Shown piece by piece: positions 54,235 to 62,227 of a DNA stretch of 64,000 bases. The notes under the pieces were generated by a model. That model ran no database searches and was not told the origin of the DNA. It saw nothing but the letters and a program-made list of their open reading frames with translations. The stretch lies in the NCBI GenBank assembly GCA_037045155.1, contig JBAOIG010000002.1:248001-312000 (forward strand). The letters run 5' to 3'. The stretch's first letter is position 1, and every line of letters starts with the position of its first letter. Source of the stretch: Thermomicrobiales bacterium (lineage in GTDB: Bacteria; Chloroflexota; Chloroflexia; Thermomicrobiales; CFX8). The position numbers and the translations under genes were made by a program.

Positions 54235-55323
54235 ATGATTTCAGGTCGCGTTGAACGCGTAGCCAAGGAGCTTGCCCGCCGGGAGCTCGACGCCATTATC
54301 GTGACGGAGCCAACCAGCCGGTACTACCTGACGGGCTGGAAGATGGACGATACGCAGGTCGGGGAGTTGGCATACTGGGTGCTGGCCGGTCCCGATAGCC
54401 TGACGATCCTGACCGGGCAGAATAACCTGTCCGAGGCGATCGAGGCAGCGCCAGGATCGAAGATCATCGGGATCGCACCTCAGGACCGTGGCAAGAACGC
54501 ATCGATGATCGCGGCGCTCATTCAGGAGGCCGGCTACAAGCGCGTCGGTATCGACGATGTGCATCTGGGCGCCAACTACTATCTCCAACTCACCGAGTCG
54601 CTTCCTCCTCACATCGAACTGACGCCAGCCGCAGATCTCATCCGCACGGTTCGAGCGGTGAAAGAGCCGGGCGAGATTGAGCTACTGCGCGAAGCGATCC
54701 GGCTGACGGACGAGGCTTACATGGCGCTGCGCGAGTGGATTACCGCGGGGACGACCGAGAAGCAGGTGGCGTGGTTCCTGGAGCGACACATGCGTGATCG
54801 CGGCGCCGACGGCATCGGCTTCGGGACGATCGTCGCGGCTGGGCCGGCCGGCGCGGTGCCACACCATGAGCCGACCGACCGGCCGATTGAGGCGGGAGAA
54901 CCGGTGGTTCTCGACTTCGGAGGAACCTACGAAGGCTACACGGCCGATCTCACACGGACATTCTGTATTGGTGAGCCACGCGATCAGCAACTCATCGACA
55001 TCCACACGGCGGTGCTCGCGTCACTCACCAGAGGGATGGCGGCCCTGCGCGCCGGGGATCGCTGCGACGGACCTACGGCAGTGGCCACCCATGAGGTGGA
55101 AAGTCGGGGGTTTACCGTGAGCCATCCGGGCGGGCACGGGATCGGACTTCAGATCCACGAGCTTCCCAGTGGCCCGATGGTCCTCCGGGAGAACATGGTG
55201 ATGACATTCGAGCCGGCAGTCTATATTGACGGCTGGGGCGGGGTTCGGATCGAGGACAACGTCCTGATCACGGCAGATGGTCCAGTCGTTCTCACAATGA
55301 GCCCGCATGACCTCGTCATCTGA
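54235..55323 (+). CDS. M24-family metallopeptidase, second copy
   Basis: 362 residues, same family as the preceding gene but clearly diverged. N-terminal 'DAIIVTEPTSRYYLTGWKMD', metal ligands in 'VVLDFGGTYEGYTADLTRTF' (two Asp), 'SHPGGHGIGLQIHE', 'MVMTFEPAVYI' and 'GVRIEDNVLI'. The presence of two paralogues suggests complementary substrate ranges. ATG 54235 follows AGGAAGGTGG. The S9 peptidase gene begins 45 bases after its stop. Confidence 0.9.
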   Translation: MISGRVERVAKELARRELDAIIVTEPTSRYYLTGWKMDDTQVGELAYWVLAGPDSLTILTGQNNLSEAIEAAPGSKIIGIAPQDRGKNASMIAALIQEAGYKRVGIDDVHLGANYYLQLTESLPPHIELTPAADLIRTVRAVKEPGEIELLREAIRLTDEAYMALREWITAGTTEKQVAWFLERHMRDRGADGIGFGTIVAAGPAGAVPHHEPTDRPIEAGEPVVLDFGGTYEGYTADLTRTFCIGEPRDQQLIDIHTAVLASLTRGMAALRAGDRCDGPTAVATHEVESRGFTVSHPGGHGIGLQIHELPSGPMVLRENMVMTFEPAVYIDGWGGVRIEDNVLITADGPVVLTMSPHDLVI

Positions 55324-55368
55324 GGACTTGTACGGCAATTGAGCAAGAAAGGCTGGCTGGAGATCCGG

Positions 55369-57405
55369 ATGAATGCCACCAAGCACACGATTGAGGCTCG
55401 CGATCTCTATCATCTCGAAATTGCCCATACGGTCGCAGTCTCACCAGATGGACAATGGGCAGCGTTCACCGTGTTGCGGCCGGACGAAGCAACTAACCGT
55501 AATCAGTACGATCTCCTGATCGTCCCAGTTGACGGCACGGGCAGCCCTCAACCGCTGGTGCAGGGTGGTTCGCACGATCCGGCGCCATCCTGGTCGCTGT
55601 GCAGCCAGCATCTCGCCTACCTTGCCGATCACGAGGGCGTGATACAGGTCTGGACCATCGAGCGAGCGAGCGGAAAGACGCGACGCGTCACTCATAGCAC
55701 CGTCAATGTCAGCAATCCGCTCTGGTCACCGGATAGCGCTCACATTGCCTGGGTTGCCAGCGTCCCGTCCGTTGCTGCGCCTGCCGGCCCGACGGGTGGC
55801 AGCGACCTCGGCGGCCAGCCACGGGTGATCCTCCGTGCGCGCTACAAGTTCGACGGCATGGGCTGGTTTGGCCAGTCACGCAGCCAGCTGTTTGTCTCCA
55901 CACTCGACATGCCGGAAGCCAACGCGCGACAACTGACGTACGAACCGGCTGGAATCTCTCAGCCGATCTGGGCGGCAGAACGAGGCACGTCGATCGGAGG
56001 GCCAGCATGGTCGCCGAATGGGTCGCAGCTCGCGTACACCACCAGCACGAATGAAGACGAAGAGCTGGACAGCCGGTGCGATGTCTGGACGGTCGATATC
56101 GCTACCGGTGATCGAACCAGGATCACTCCAAATGACGGCCTGTACGGATGTCCCGCCTGGTCTCCGGATGGCACGCGACTGGCGGTCGTCGGCGCACGAC
56201 TGCCGAAGCGTGGAGGCTCGAACTCTCTCATATGGACCGTGCCGGCCGGCGGCGGTGAGTTGACCCTAGCGAGCCAGGCAGATATCTGCGCCGGCGCGCT
56301 TCTGTTGGCCGACGCGGGCGCGCCGACACGCGTACAGCCACAATGGATCGGCGACTGGATCTACTTCAGCGCCGGATTCGAGGGAACTGTCCAGATCTTC
56401 CGCACGCCTTCGGCCGGTGGCCAGCCGGAGATGGTAACGACCCAGCAACACGCGCTCGGGAGTTGGTCGATCGATCGAGGCGGCACAACGCTCGTGTACG
56501 CCGCGACGACAGCCTCCAGCCCCGGCCAGGTGTTCTGCCAACGGCTGGATACTCTCGAGGCGCCTCATCCATTAACGGCACTCAACTACGAGATACTGTC
56601 GACTGTGGCGCTTGCCGAGCCTGAGTCATTCTGGACAACATCAACTGATGGATCCGAAACCCGAGTTCAGGGCTGGATACTGAAGCCCCCTGACTTTGAT
56701 GAGACGAAGACATATCCGCTCATCCTCCAGGTCCACGGTGGGCCACACTGCGCCTATGGCGCAAGCTGGTATCTTGAGTTTCAGTATCTCGTGGCGCACG
56801 GATACGTCATTGTCTTCTCCAACCCACGCGGGTCCAGCAACTACGGTGAGGAGTTTGCGACCAGCATCTACCTTGACTGGGGCGTCAAACCGATGGCCGA
56901 CGTGCTCGCCGCGCTGGACTACGCCATTGATCATGTTGCCATCGATCCAGAGCGGATTTATGTGGCCGGCGGGTCATATGGCGGATATCTGGTCAACTGG
57001 ATCGTGACTCATACCGATCGTTTCCGAGCGGCAGTGACGGGACGCTGCGTCTCCGACCTTCAGACGCTGGCGCTCGCCAGCGACAACGGGACTCTCTGGA
57101 TGGCGGAGTACTTCGGCGGGATGCCCTGGGAGATGCCGGAGGTATATGAATCTGGCTCGCCAATCCGCCACATCGCCAACGCTGTGACTCCGCTCCTCAT
57201 CGAGCATCAGGAGCAGGACATGCGCTGCACGATGGATCAGGCCGAGCAGATGTACAACGCGCTTCGGTTCCTGGGCGTCGAGACGGAGATGGTGATCTAT
57301 CCCGGGGAATCCCACGGGATGAGCCGGGGCGGCCGGCCGAGTCACCGCGTTGATCGACTGGAACGCATCCTCGACTGGTTCGAGCGACACGGGGGATCTG
57401 GTTGA
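55369..57405 (+). CDS. S9-family prolyl oligopeptidase/acylaminoacyl peptidase
   Basis: 678 residues. The N-terminal propeller ('YHLEIAHTVAVSPDGQWAAF', 'NPLWSPDSAHIAWVASV', 'PAWSPDGTRLAVVGARL') is followed by an alpha/beta-hydrolase domain. The nucleophile lies in 'YVAGGSYGGYLVNW' (Ser near 533), the acid in 'IEHQEQDMRC' (Asp near 614) and the His in 'YPGESHGMSRGG' (near 646). Such enzymes cleave short peptides in the cytosol. I chose ATG 55369, preceded by GGAG, over an upstream TTG. Last gene of the peptide cluster. Confidence 0.9.
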   Translation: MNATKHTIEARDLYHLEIAHTVAVSPDGQWAAFTVLRPDEATNRNQYDLLIVPVDGTGSPQPLVQGGSHDPAPSWSLCSQHLAYLADHEGVIQVWTIERASGKTRRVTHSTVNVSNPLWSPDSAHIAWVASVPSVAAPAGPTGGSDLGGQPRVILRARYKFDGMGWFGQSRSQLFVSTLDMPEANARQLTYEPAGISQPIWAAERGTSIGGPAWSPNGSQLAYTTSTNEDEELDSRCDVWTVDIATGDRTRITPNDGLYGCPAWSPDGTRLAVVGARLPKRGGSNSLIWTVPAGGGELTLASQADICAGALLLADAGAPTRVQPQWIGDWIYFSAGFEGTVQIFRTPSAGGQPEMVTTQQHALGSWSIDRGGTTLVYAATTASSPGQVFCQRLDTLEAPHPLTALNYEILSTVALAEPESFWTTSTDGSETRVQGWILKPPDFDETKTYPLILQVHGGPHCAYGASWYLEFQYLVAHGYVIVFSNPRGSSNYGEEFATSIYLDWGVKPMADVLAALDYAIDHVAIDPERIYVAGGSYGGYLVNWIVTHTDRFRAAVTGRCVSDLQTLALASDNGTLWMAEYFGGMPWEMPEVYESGSPIRHIANAVTPLLIEHQEQDMRCTMDQAEQMYNALRFLGVETEMVIYPGESHGMSRGGRPSHRVDRLERILDWFERHGGSG

Positions 57406-57508
57406 TCGTGATCCCTATGCCCCACATACCGCGTCCCTCGGTTACAATGCAGACGACGCACGGCTCGGTGGTCGCGGGACGACAGGCGGAAGACAGGGGT
57501 GGGAGTCG

Positions 57509-58393
57509 ATGGCCTATCGCTTCATGCTGGACGTGCCAGAGGCGGCACATGACGACGCCAAGACGGCGATCGAGAGTGTGCGCAACGCACAGATCCTGAT
57601 CGACCGGCATCCGCGCCCACACACGCCCGACCCGGTCGTGACCGAGGCGGATGTCTTCGACAGCCGCGCCGAGCTCACCGTCGTCGCCCACACACTCGAT
57701 GTCATCGACGCGCTCTACCACTGGATGGGCGAGCGGGAGATCAACACCGACGTGTACGTCGATGCCCACAAGGGCGGCAAGCTGCACCTGCCCGACTACA
57801 CCGCCCCGGAGCTACGCGCGATCATTCAGGGCGACCAGTACTGGTTCGCCAATACGATGCCGAAGATCCACTATCCACCGGATGTCCTGATGGAGGGAGG
57901 GGCGCTCGTGTCTGAAGTCCCGTATGGCGGCCGCGCCGCGAGCTCTGCGATCGTGCCGGCCGAGACTCAGGTCGCGCTAGGCGGAATCGATCACGTCGCC
58001 GTCCGCGTCCGCGACATGGCCAAGGCCGAGGCGTGGTATCGCGACTTCTTCGGGATGGACATCATCTACCGCGCTCGCCGCGCGCACGACCGCTGGCAGC
58101 ATCTGCCGGCCGACTATAGCTGGGACGCAGGCGTCCACAGCGGCATCGAGCCAGAGATCGTCCGACTGGAGAATGGCCCGATCGCGATTGTGCTGATCAA
58201 CGCCGGCATGGGCGCAGTGATGCACGAAAACCGCGTCGCCCACCTCAGCCTGAACGCGCCAATCGAGACCGTCAACGCCGTCCGCGGACGAGCGCTCTTC
58301 GCATCCTTCACGGTTATCGAAGATACGGCGCGCTCGTTTGGCTTCGTCGATCCGTTCGGGATTACCTGGCAGTTGATCGCAAGCAGCAGCTGA
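57509..58393 (+). CDS. Two-domain protein: unrecognised N-terminal domain + VOC (glyoxalase-like) domain
   Basis: 294 residues. The first 145 ('MAYRFMLDVPEAAHDDAKTA', 'LDVIDALYHWMGEREINTD') are an alpha/beta region I cannot name. From residue 155 a VOC domain begins ('GGIDHVAVRVRDMAKAEAWY', 'RDFFGMDIIYRARRAHDRW', 'RVAHLSLNAPIE', 'GFVDPFGITWQLI'). The glyoxalase-like half probably binds a metal and a small substrate. ATG 57509 follows GGGAG. The DinB-type gene follows 68 bases downstream. Confidence 0.75.
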   Translation: MAYRFMLDVPEAAHDDAKTAIESVRNAQILIDRHPRPHTPDPVVTEADVFDSRAELTVVAHTLDVIDALYHWMGEREINTDVYVDAHKGGKLHLPDYTAPELRAIIQGDQYWFANTMPKIHYPPDVLMEGGALVSEVPYGGRAASSAIVPAETQVALGGIDHVAVRVRDMAKAEAWYRDFFGMDIIYRARRAHDRWQHLPADYSWDAGVHSGIEPEIVRLENGPIAIVLINAGMGAVMHENRVAHLSLNAPIETVNAVRGRALFASFTVIEDTARSFGFVDPFGITWQLIASSS

Positions 58394-58461
58394 GACAAAC
58401 GATCTACGGGGCGGCCAGGCTGGCCGCCCCGCCCACGTCCGACTCGTAGCGAAGGCGAGAT

Positions 58462-58890
58462 ATGCTAGACGATTACCGCGAACTGATCGACCTCCTGGCA
58501 CGAGCGCCGCAGCAGCTTGCAGCGGCAGCGAAGACGGCGGGCGAGCCGGCCAGCGGAGTCTGCGGCCGTCTTGTCATGTCAGAACGGCTCTATCTCGGCT
58601 GGCTCAACGAACTTTTCCAACGCACCGATCCGCTGCTACGTTCGCCAAACCTCGCCCACCTCGCCGAGCAGGAACGCCTCCAGCAACAGCCCGCAGCCGA
58701 CAGTCTGGCCACATTCAGCGACTCGCGTGGCGACACAATCTCGCTGCTGATGGGCCTCTCGCTGCGCGACTGGGAGCGCACCGGTATCCTCGAGGAAGAG
58801 GGGCGTGAGGTGACACTGTCCGGGCTGGTCGAGGCATTGGTTGACCTCGACGCCGATCATCTGGCAGAGCTGCAACAACTGGCCGGCTAG
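58462..58890 (+). CDS. DinB-superfamily/four-helix protein
   Basis: 142 residues with the helix pattern of DinB-like proteins ('YRELIDLLARAPQQLAAAAK', 'RLVMSERLYLGWLNELFQRT', 'LVEALVDLDADHLAELQQLA'). The usual three metal-ligand histidines are reduced: only His in the last helix is plain, so metal binding is doubtful. The role is unknown. ATG 58462 follows AAGGCGAG. Confidence 0.6.
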   Translation: MLDDYRELIDLLARAPQQLAAAAKTAGEPASGVCGRLVMSERLYLGWLNELFQRTDPLLRSPNLAHLAEQERLQQQPAADSLATFSDSRGDTISLLMGLSLRDWERTGILEEEGREVTLSGLVEALVDLDADHLAELQQLAG

Positions 58891-58904
58891 CCGGCGCATC
58901 GAGA

Positions 58905-59150
58905 TTGCTCACAACGGACCGCGGGACGGGGGAGCAGGACCAGATGGGGGGGCGGAGGCCGCGCCGACGTGCAGGACGCGCGGCCACCGCAAGAGGAGTG
59001 AGTGAGACCGGCCAACCGGGAGTGGGGCCCGGAAGGCCAGGGAAGCAGAGGCACCGTCGGGTCGAAAGGCCCGCGGCCGGCGGCAGCGTCGGTGGGGTAC
59101 TCCGCTGACCGGTGGGACCCGCTATCGCGGGTCCTTTCCTTTTCCGCGCG
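58905..59150 (+). promoter_or_regulatory. T-box-like leader RNA (candidate)
   Basis: About 245 GC-rich bases without a coding frame end in GGTGGGACC (59111-59119). This fits the T-box core GGTGGNACC, and it forms the left arm of an intrinsic terminator. Upstream, AGGACCAGAT near 58937 and GAGTGAGTGAGACC near 58995 occupy positions where stem I motifs would be expected. TGGG in the bulge would pair with a tRNA ending in CCCA, that is discriminator C, as in bacterial tRNA-His. I could not assign the specifier codon, and the next gene is not a synthetase, so this remains a candidate. Confidence 0.4.
59115..59143 (+). terminator. Intrinsic terminator at the end of the T-box-like leader
   Basis: GGACCCGC, loop TATC, GCGGGTCC, then TTTCCTTTT. 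A clear rho-independent terminator ahead of the gene at 59328. Confidence 0.75.
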
Positions 59151-59327
59151 AACAGCAGGCCGCCGCGACGATGATCTCCAGAATAGCACGCATGTTCTAG
59201 TCCGTCAACTCGCTGGCGCGGATTGTTGGCGCGTTCGTACGCTGATCCCGGGATTCCGGCGACTAGCGCACCCGATCCGCTCCGGCGCGTTACTATGCCC
59301 GGGTTCGATGCGGAGAGGGGCAGGGGA

Positions 59328-60374
59328 ATGAACAAGGTCGTTCGGGTCGGAGTAATCGGAACCGGGTTTGGAGCGCACCACATCGAGGTGTTGCGGCAGT
59401 TGCCGGATGTCGAGGTCGTCGGGGTAGCGTCGGCCCAGCCGGCGCGAGCGGAGGCAGTGGCCGAGCGCTACGGCGTCCCGCTGGCAACCGGCGACTACCG
59501 CGAGCTGCTGCCGCGCGTGGATGCCGTCGTGATCGCGACCCCGCCGGCGCTGCATGCTCCGATGGCCATCGACGCCGCCAGCGCTGGCGTGCATATCTTC
59601 TGTGAGAAGCCAACGGCAGCGTCGCTGGCCGAGGCGCGGTCGATATACGCAGCGGTCGAGCAGGCCGGCGTTGTCGGCATGGTCAACTTCCACCAACGCT
59701 TCATGGCCCACTGGCGGCGTGCTCACGATCTCGTCACCGAGGGGGCGATCGGCAGGCTGGCGGTGGCCGATATGCGGGTGACGATGAATCCGGTCGAGTA
59801 CCTCGCCTCACCGTTGTGGAGCGACTCGAAGGCCGGCTGGTTCGCCGATGCTGCTCAGTCGGGCGGGCTACTGGCCAGCTCGGTCGGGCCACACCTTGTC
59901 GACATGATGCGCTGGATCGGCGGGCCGGTCTCCGAGGTTGCGGCGCGGACAATCACGTCGAGAACCGAGATCCCGCTGACCGGTGGCGGGACACGTGGCG
60001 ATGTCGATGCCGATGACGGATTCATCATCCTCGGCCGCTACGAGAGCGGGGCGCTGCTGACCATCCGTGGCGAGCCGGTGACCTACGGTGGCAACGAGTG
60101 GGACATGGCGCTCCACGGCGACGAGGGCTCACTGATCGTCGCCGGGAGCGAGCTGAGGCTGGGACGGTCCGGCGACCCGAGCCCGCTGGTCATCGACCAG
60201 CCGGCCGCCGTCAACCCCCGGCTGGCCATCGCCGGACGATTCATCGACGCTGCGCGGGCCGGCGGTCCGTCGCCCGAGCCGGACCTCGCCGATGGCGTCG
60301 CCGCCCAGGGGTTGCTCGACGCTGCCCTTCACGCCGCGCGATCCAACCAATGGGTTCGGGTCGAGGCTCGCTAG
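59328..60374 (+). CDS. Gfo/Idh/MocA-family oxidoreductase
   Basis: 348 residues. The N-terminal Rossmann fold has 'VRVGVIGTGFGAHHIEVL', 'DAVVIATPPALHAPMAIDAA' and the family's 'HIFCEKPTA' Lys. The C-terminal dimerisation/substrate domain contains 'WFADAAQSGGLLASSVGPHL' and 'VDMMRWIGGP' (EKP...H pattern). Members oxidise or reduce sugars, inositols or related compounds with NAD(P). ATG 59328 follows GAGGGGCAGGGG. It lies 180 bases beyond the T-box-like terminator and overlaps the end of the convergent lipocalin-like gene. Confidence 0.88.
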   Translation: MNKVVRVGVIGTGFGAHHIEVLRQLPDVEVVGVASAQPARAEAVAERYGVPLATGDYRELLPRVDAVVIATPPALHAPMAIDAASAGVHIFCEKPTAASLAEARSIYAAVEQAGVVGMVNFHQRFMAHWRRAHDLVTEGAIGRLAVADMRVTMNPVEYLASPLWSDSKAGWFADAAQSGGLLASSVGPHLVDMMRWIGGPVSEVAARTITSRTEIPLTGGGTRGDVDADDGFIILGRYESGALLTIRGEPVTYGGNEWDMALHGDEGSLIVAGSELRLGRSGDPSPLVIDQPAAVNPRLAIAGRFIDAARAGGPSPEPDLADGVAAQGLLDAALHAARSNQWVRVEAR

Positions 60375-60715
60375 CGCAGCCGTTCGCAGTGGATACGCAC
60401 CGCGCCGGCGATCAGGGTGAATCGGTCGCCATCCGCGATGAACTGGCGCGGCAGCCGCTTGCCAACGTTGGCCGGGTCGGCGTGCATCGCCGGGATGTGG
60501 AAGACGGTGTCACCCTCGACTTCGTAGTTGCCACAGTACTGGACACCGCCGGCCGAGCCGTCGGGCGCGGTGAAGGAGAACGCCTCGGCGAACCAGCCGC
60601 CAGCGTCGTAGAGCAGAAATCCGTGCGGCCCTTCGTTGCGCAGCAGCGCGCCATCCGCCCCCGGCCGCTCGATCGCCACCATGTTCCAGATTCCGACGAT
60701 GCCGTTGTCTGCCAT
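60371..60715 (-). CDS. Lipocalin-like domain protein
   Basis: 114 residues. 'GIVGIWNMVAIERPGADGAL' at the N-terminus (GxW motif), 'GFLLYDAGGWFAEAFSF' and 'YCGNYEVEGDTVFHIPAM' match small cytosolic lipocalin-like domains that bind hydrophobic ligands. GGAGGAG precedes ATG 60715. It overlaps by four bases with the convergent oxidoreductase gene. Ligand unknown. Confidence 0.75.
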   Translation of the reverse strand: MADNGIVGIWNMVAIERPGADGALLRNEGPHGFLLYDAGGWFAEAFSFTAPDGSAGGVQYCGNYEVEGDTVFHIPAMHADPANVGKRLPRQFIADGDRFTLIAGAVRIHCERLR

Positions 60716-61029
60716 GTGTTGCCCTCCTCCGCCGCGATATGTCGATGGGGAAGTATCGCAGGCAACGAGGGGATGAGGGTGGTTCGCATACGCTCGTTGG
60801 CGCGGTCAAGCGTGGGGGTGAGGTCGCGCTGTCCGCGACGCTGCTCGATAATGAGGGTATCGATCGCCGGACGCGCGCCAACCCAGGTGTGCCTCGACCC
60901 GGGCGTGCTCACCGGCCAGCGCATCGAGCTCGGTCGGGATCAACAGGCCTGGCCAGACAGCCAGCGGTCGATCGGCACTCAATAGCCCACCCGAAACTAT
61001 GGCGCTTGCGCGCCGGAAGGAGCAACCGG
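60716..61029. other. Intergenic region, no clear gene
   Basis: About 310 bases between the lipocalin-like gene and the tiny membrane-protein gene. Minus-strand 60850-60975 reads 'LSADRPLAVWPGLLIPTELD' with coding flavour but no start; possibly a remnant. Confidence 0.4.
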
Positions 61030-61143
61030 ATGCTGGAGGACGATTACGCGCCAGCGACCCGCAGCCTCGTCCCATCATGGCTGGCGCTGGCCGCGCTGGC
61101 GGCAGTGGTGGGGTACTTCGTGATCCGGCGACGCCGAGGGTAA
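61030..61143 (+). CDS. Very small membrane protein
   Basis: 37 residues from ATG 61030, with GGAAGGAG well placed upstream. An acidic N-terminus, one membrane helix ('LVPSWLALAALAAVVGYFVI') and a positively charged end (RRRRG) give a clear inside-C topology. A hairpin follows within ten bases. No family known. Confidence 0.5.
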   Translation: MLEDDYAPATRSLVPSWLALAALAAVVGYFVIRRRRG

Positions 61144-61151
61144 ACGCGACT

Positions 61152-61180
61152 GCGGGGCCCCGGCTTTCCCGGGACCCCGC
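61152..61180 (+). terminator. Hairpin after the small membrane protein
   Basis: GCGGGG ... CCCCGC outer arms with CCCGG/CCGGG inner arms and a CTTT loop, directly after the stop codon. No T-run. Confidence 0.5.
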
Positions 61181-61535
61181 GCGCTCTTCGGCGATACAGG
61201 CTGGAGTGAGAGGAAACTGTAGATTCCGCCTAGGGAAAGCCGTGTGGCGCTGACAGCGACGGTAACTGCCTTGCGCATTCGCGAACCCGCCAGGCTCGCG
61301 TTACGATCGAGGTCGATCGATTACGGGGTGTCTAGAGGCCCCAGCCTATCGTCCAGTCGGTCTTACTTCACCCTTCGCAAGGTGTATGCCGCTATACTCA
61401 GTGCGGCCCGCCTGAGGGCGGGGCGGTGGGCATAACAGCGAATGATCTGATAGTAACGACCTGCCCTGACGCCCCCATGACGAGAAGATGAAGATCCGGT
61501 GACATTCTTGATCTCGCATATGCCGATGGAGTGAT
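61181..61535. other. Leader region of the two-component system
   Basis: About 355 bases with no gene. It contains TATACT at 61392-61397 as a possible -10 box, without a good -35 at 17 bases. GC-rich inverted piece GCCCGCCTGAGGGCGGG follows at 61408-61424. Promoter presence is expected, location uncertain. Confidence 0.35.
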
Positions 61536-62219
61536 ATGGGCGAGCGGGTCCTGGTCGTCGACGATGATTCCAAGATTCTCGCGATGATGCGCCGCGGGCT
61601 CATCTTCGCCGGTTACGAGGTCGACCTCGCCGAGACCGGCGAGCAGGCGCTCGACAAGACTCTCGGCGAGCTGCCCGACCTCGTCATCATCGACGTCATG
61701 CTGCCGGGCATCGACGGGCTGGAGGTCTGCAGACGGCTCCGCGCCGCCGAGCCGCGCCTGCCGATCCTGTTGCTGACAGCGCGCGACCGTGTCCCCGACC
61801 GGGTCGCCGGCCTCGACGCCGGGGCCGACGACTACCTGGTCAAGCCGTTCGCCTTCGACGAGCTGCTGGCGCGCATCCGCGCGTTGCTGCGGCGGGCCGG
61901 CGACGAGCACCAGGACGCGCTTGTCTTCGCCGACCTGCGCCTCAACTCGACCACCCACGAGGTTCTCCGCGGCGAGCGCTCGATCGACCTGACGCTGACC
62001 GAGTATCAGCTCCTCGAATACTTCATGCGTCATCCACGCCAGGTCCTCTCCCGCGATCGCATTCATGATGCCGTCTGGGGCGACAGCTTCTTTCCGGAGT
62101 CGAACGTCATCGACGTCCATATCAAGCGGCTGCGCGAGAAGCTGGAGTCGGACAGTGAGTCGCGGCTGATCCAGACAATCCGTGGCGTCGGCTACAGCCT
62201 TCGCCAGCCGAGCGACTGA
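61536..62219 (+). CDS. OmpR/PhoB-family response regulator
   Basis: 227 residues. Receiver domain with acidic pocket ('RVLVVDDDSKIL'), phosphoryl-accepting Asp in 'DLVIIDVMLPGIDG' and Lys in 'DYLVKPF'. A winged-helix DNA-binding domain follows ('ERSIDLTLTEYQLLEYFMRH', 'DRIHDAVWGDSFFPESNVID', 'KRLREKLESDS'). Eight bases separate it from the sensor kinase, so the two form a classical pair controlling target genes not identified here. Confidence 0.93.
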   Translation: MGERVLVVDDDSKILAMMRRGLIFAGYEVDLAETGEQALDKTLGELPDLVIIDVMLPGIDGLEVCRRLRAAEPRLPILLLTARDRVPDRVAGLDAGADDYLVKPFAFDELLARIRALLRRAGDEHQDALVFADLRLNSTTHEVLRGERSIDLTLTEYQLLEYFMRHPRQVLSRDRIHDAVWGDSFFPESNVIDVHIKRLREKLESDSESRLIQTIRGVGYSLRQPSD

Positions 62220-62227
62220 GGCCGGCG

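Noticed and set aside
58990..59080. Bacterial SRP RNA (GGCCCGGAAGG followed by GAAGCAG)
   Set aside because: The spacing between the GGAA loop and the AGCAG internal loop is wrong, and the terminator-linked T-box core explains the region better.
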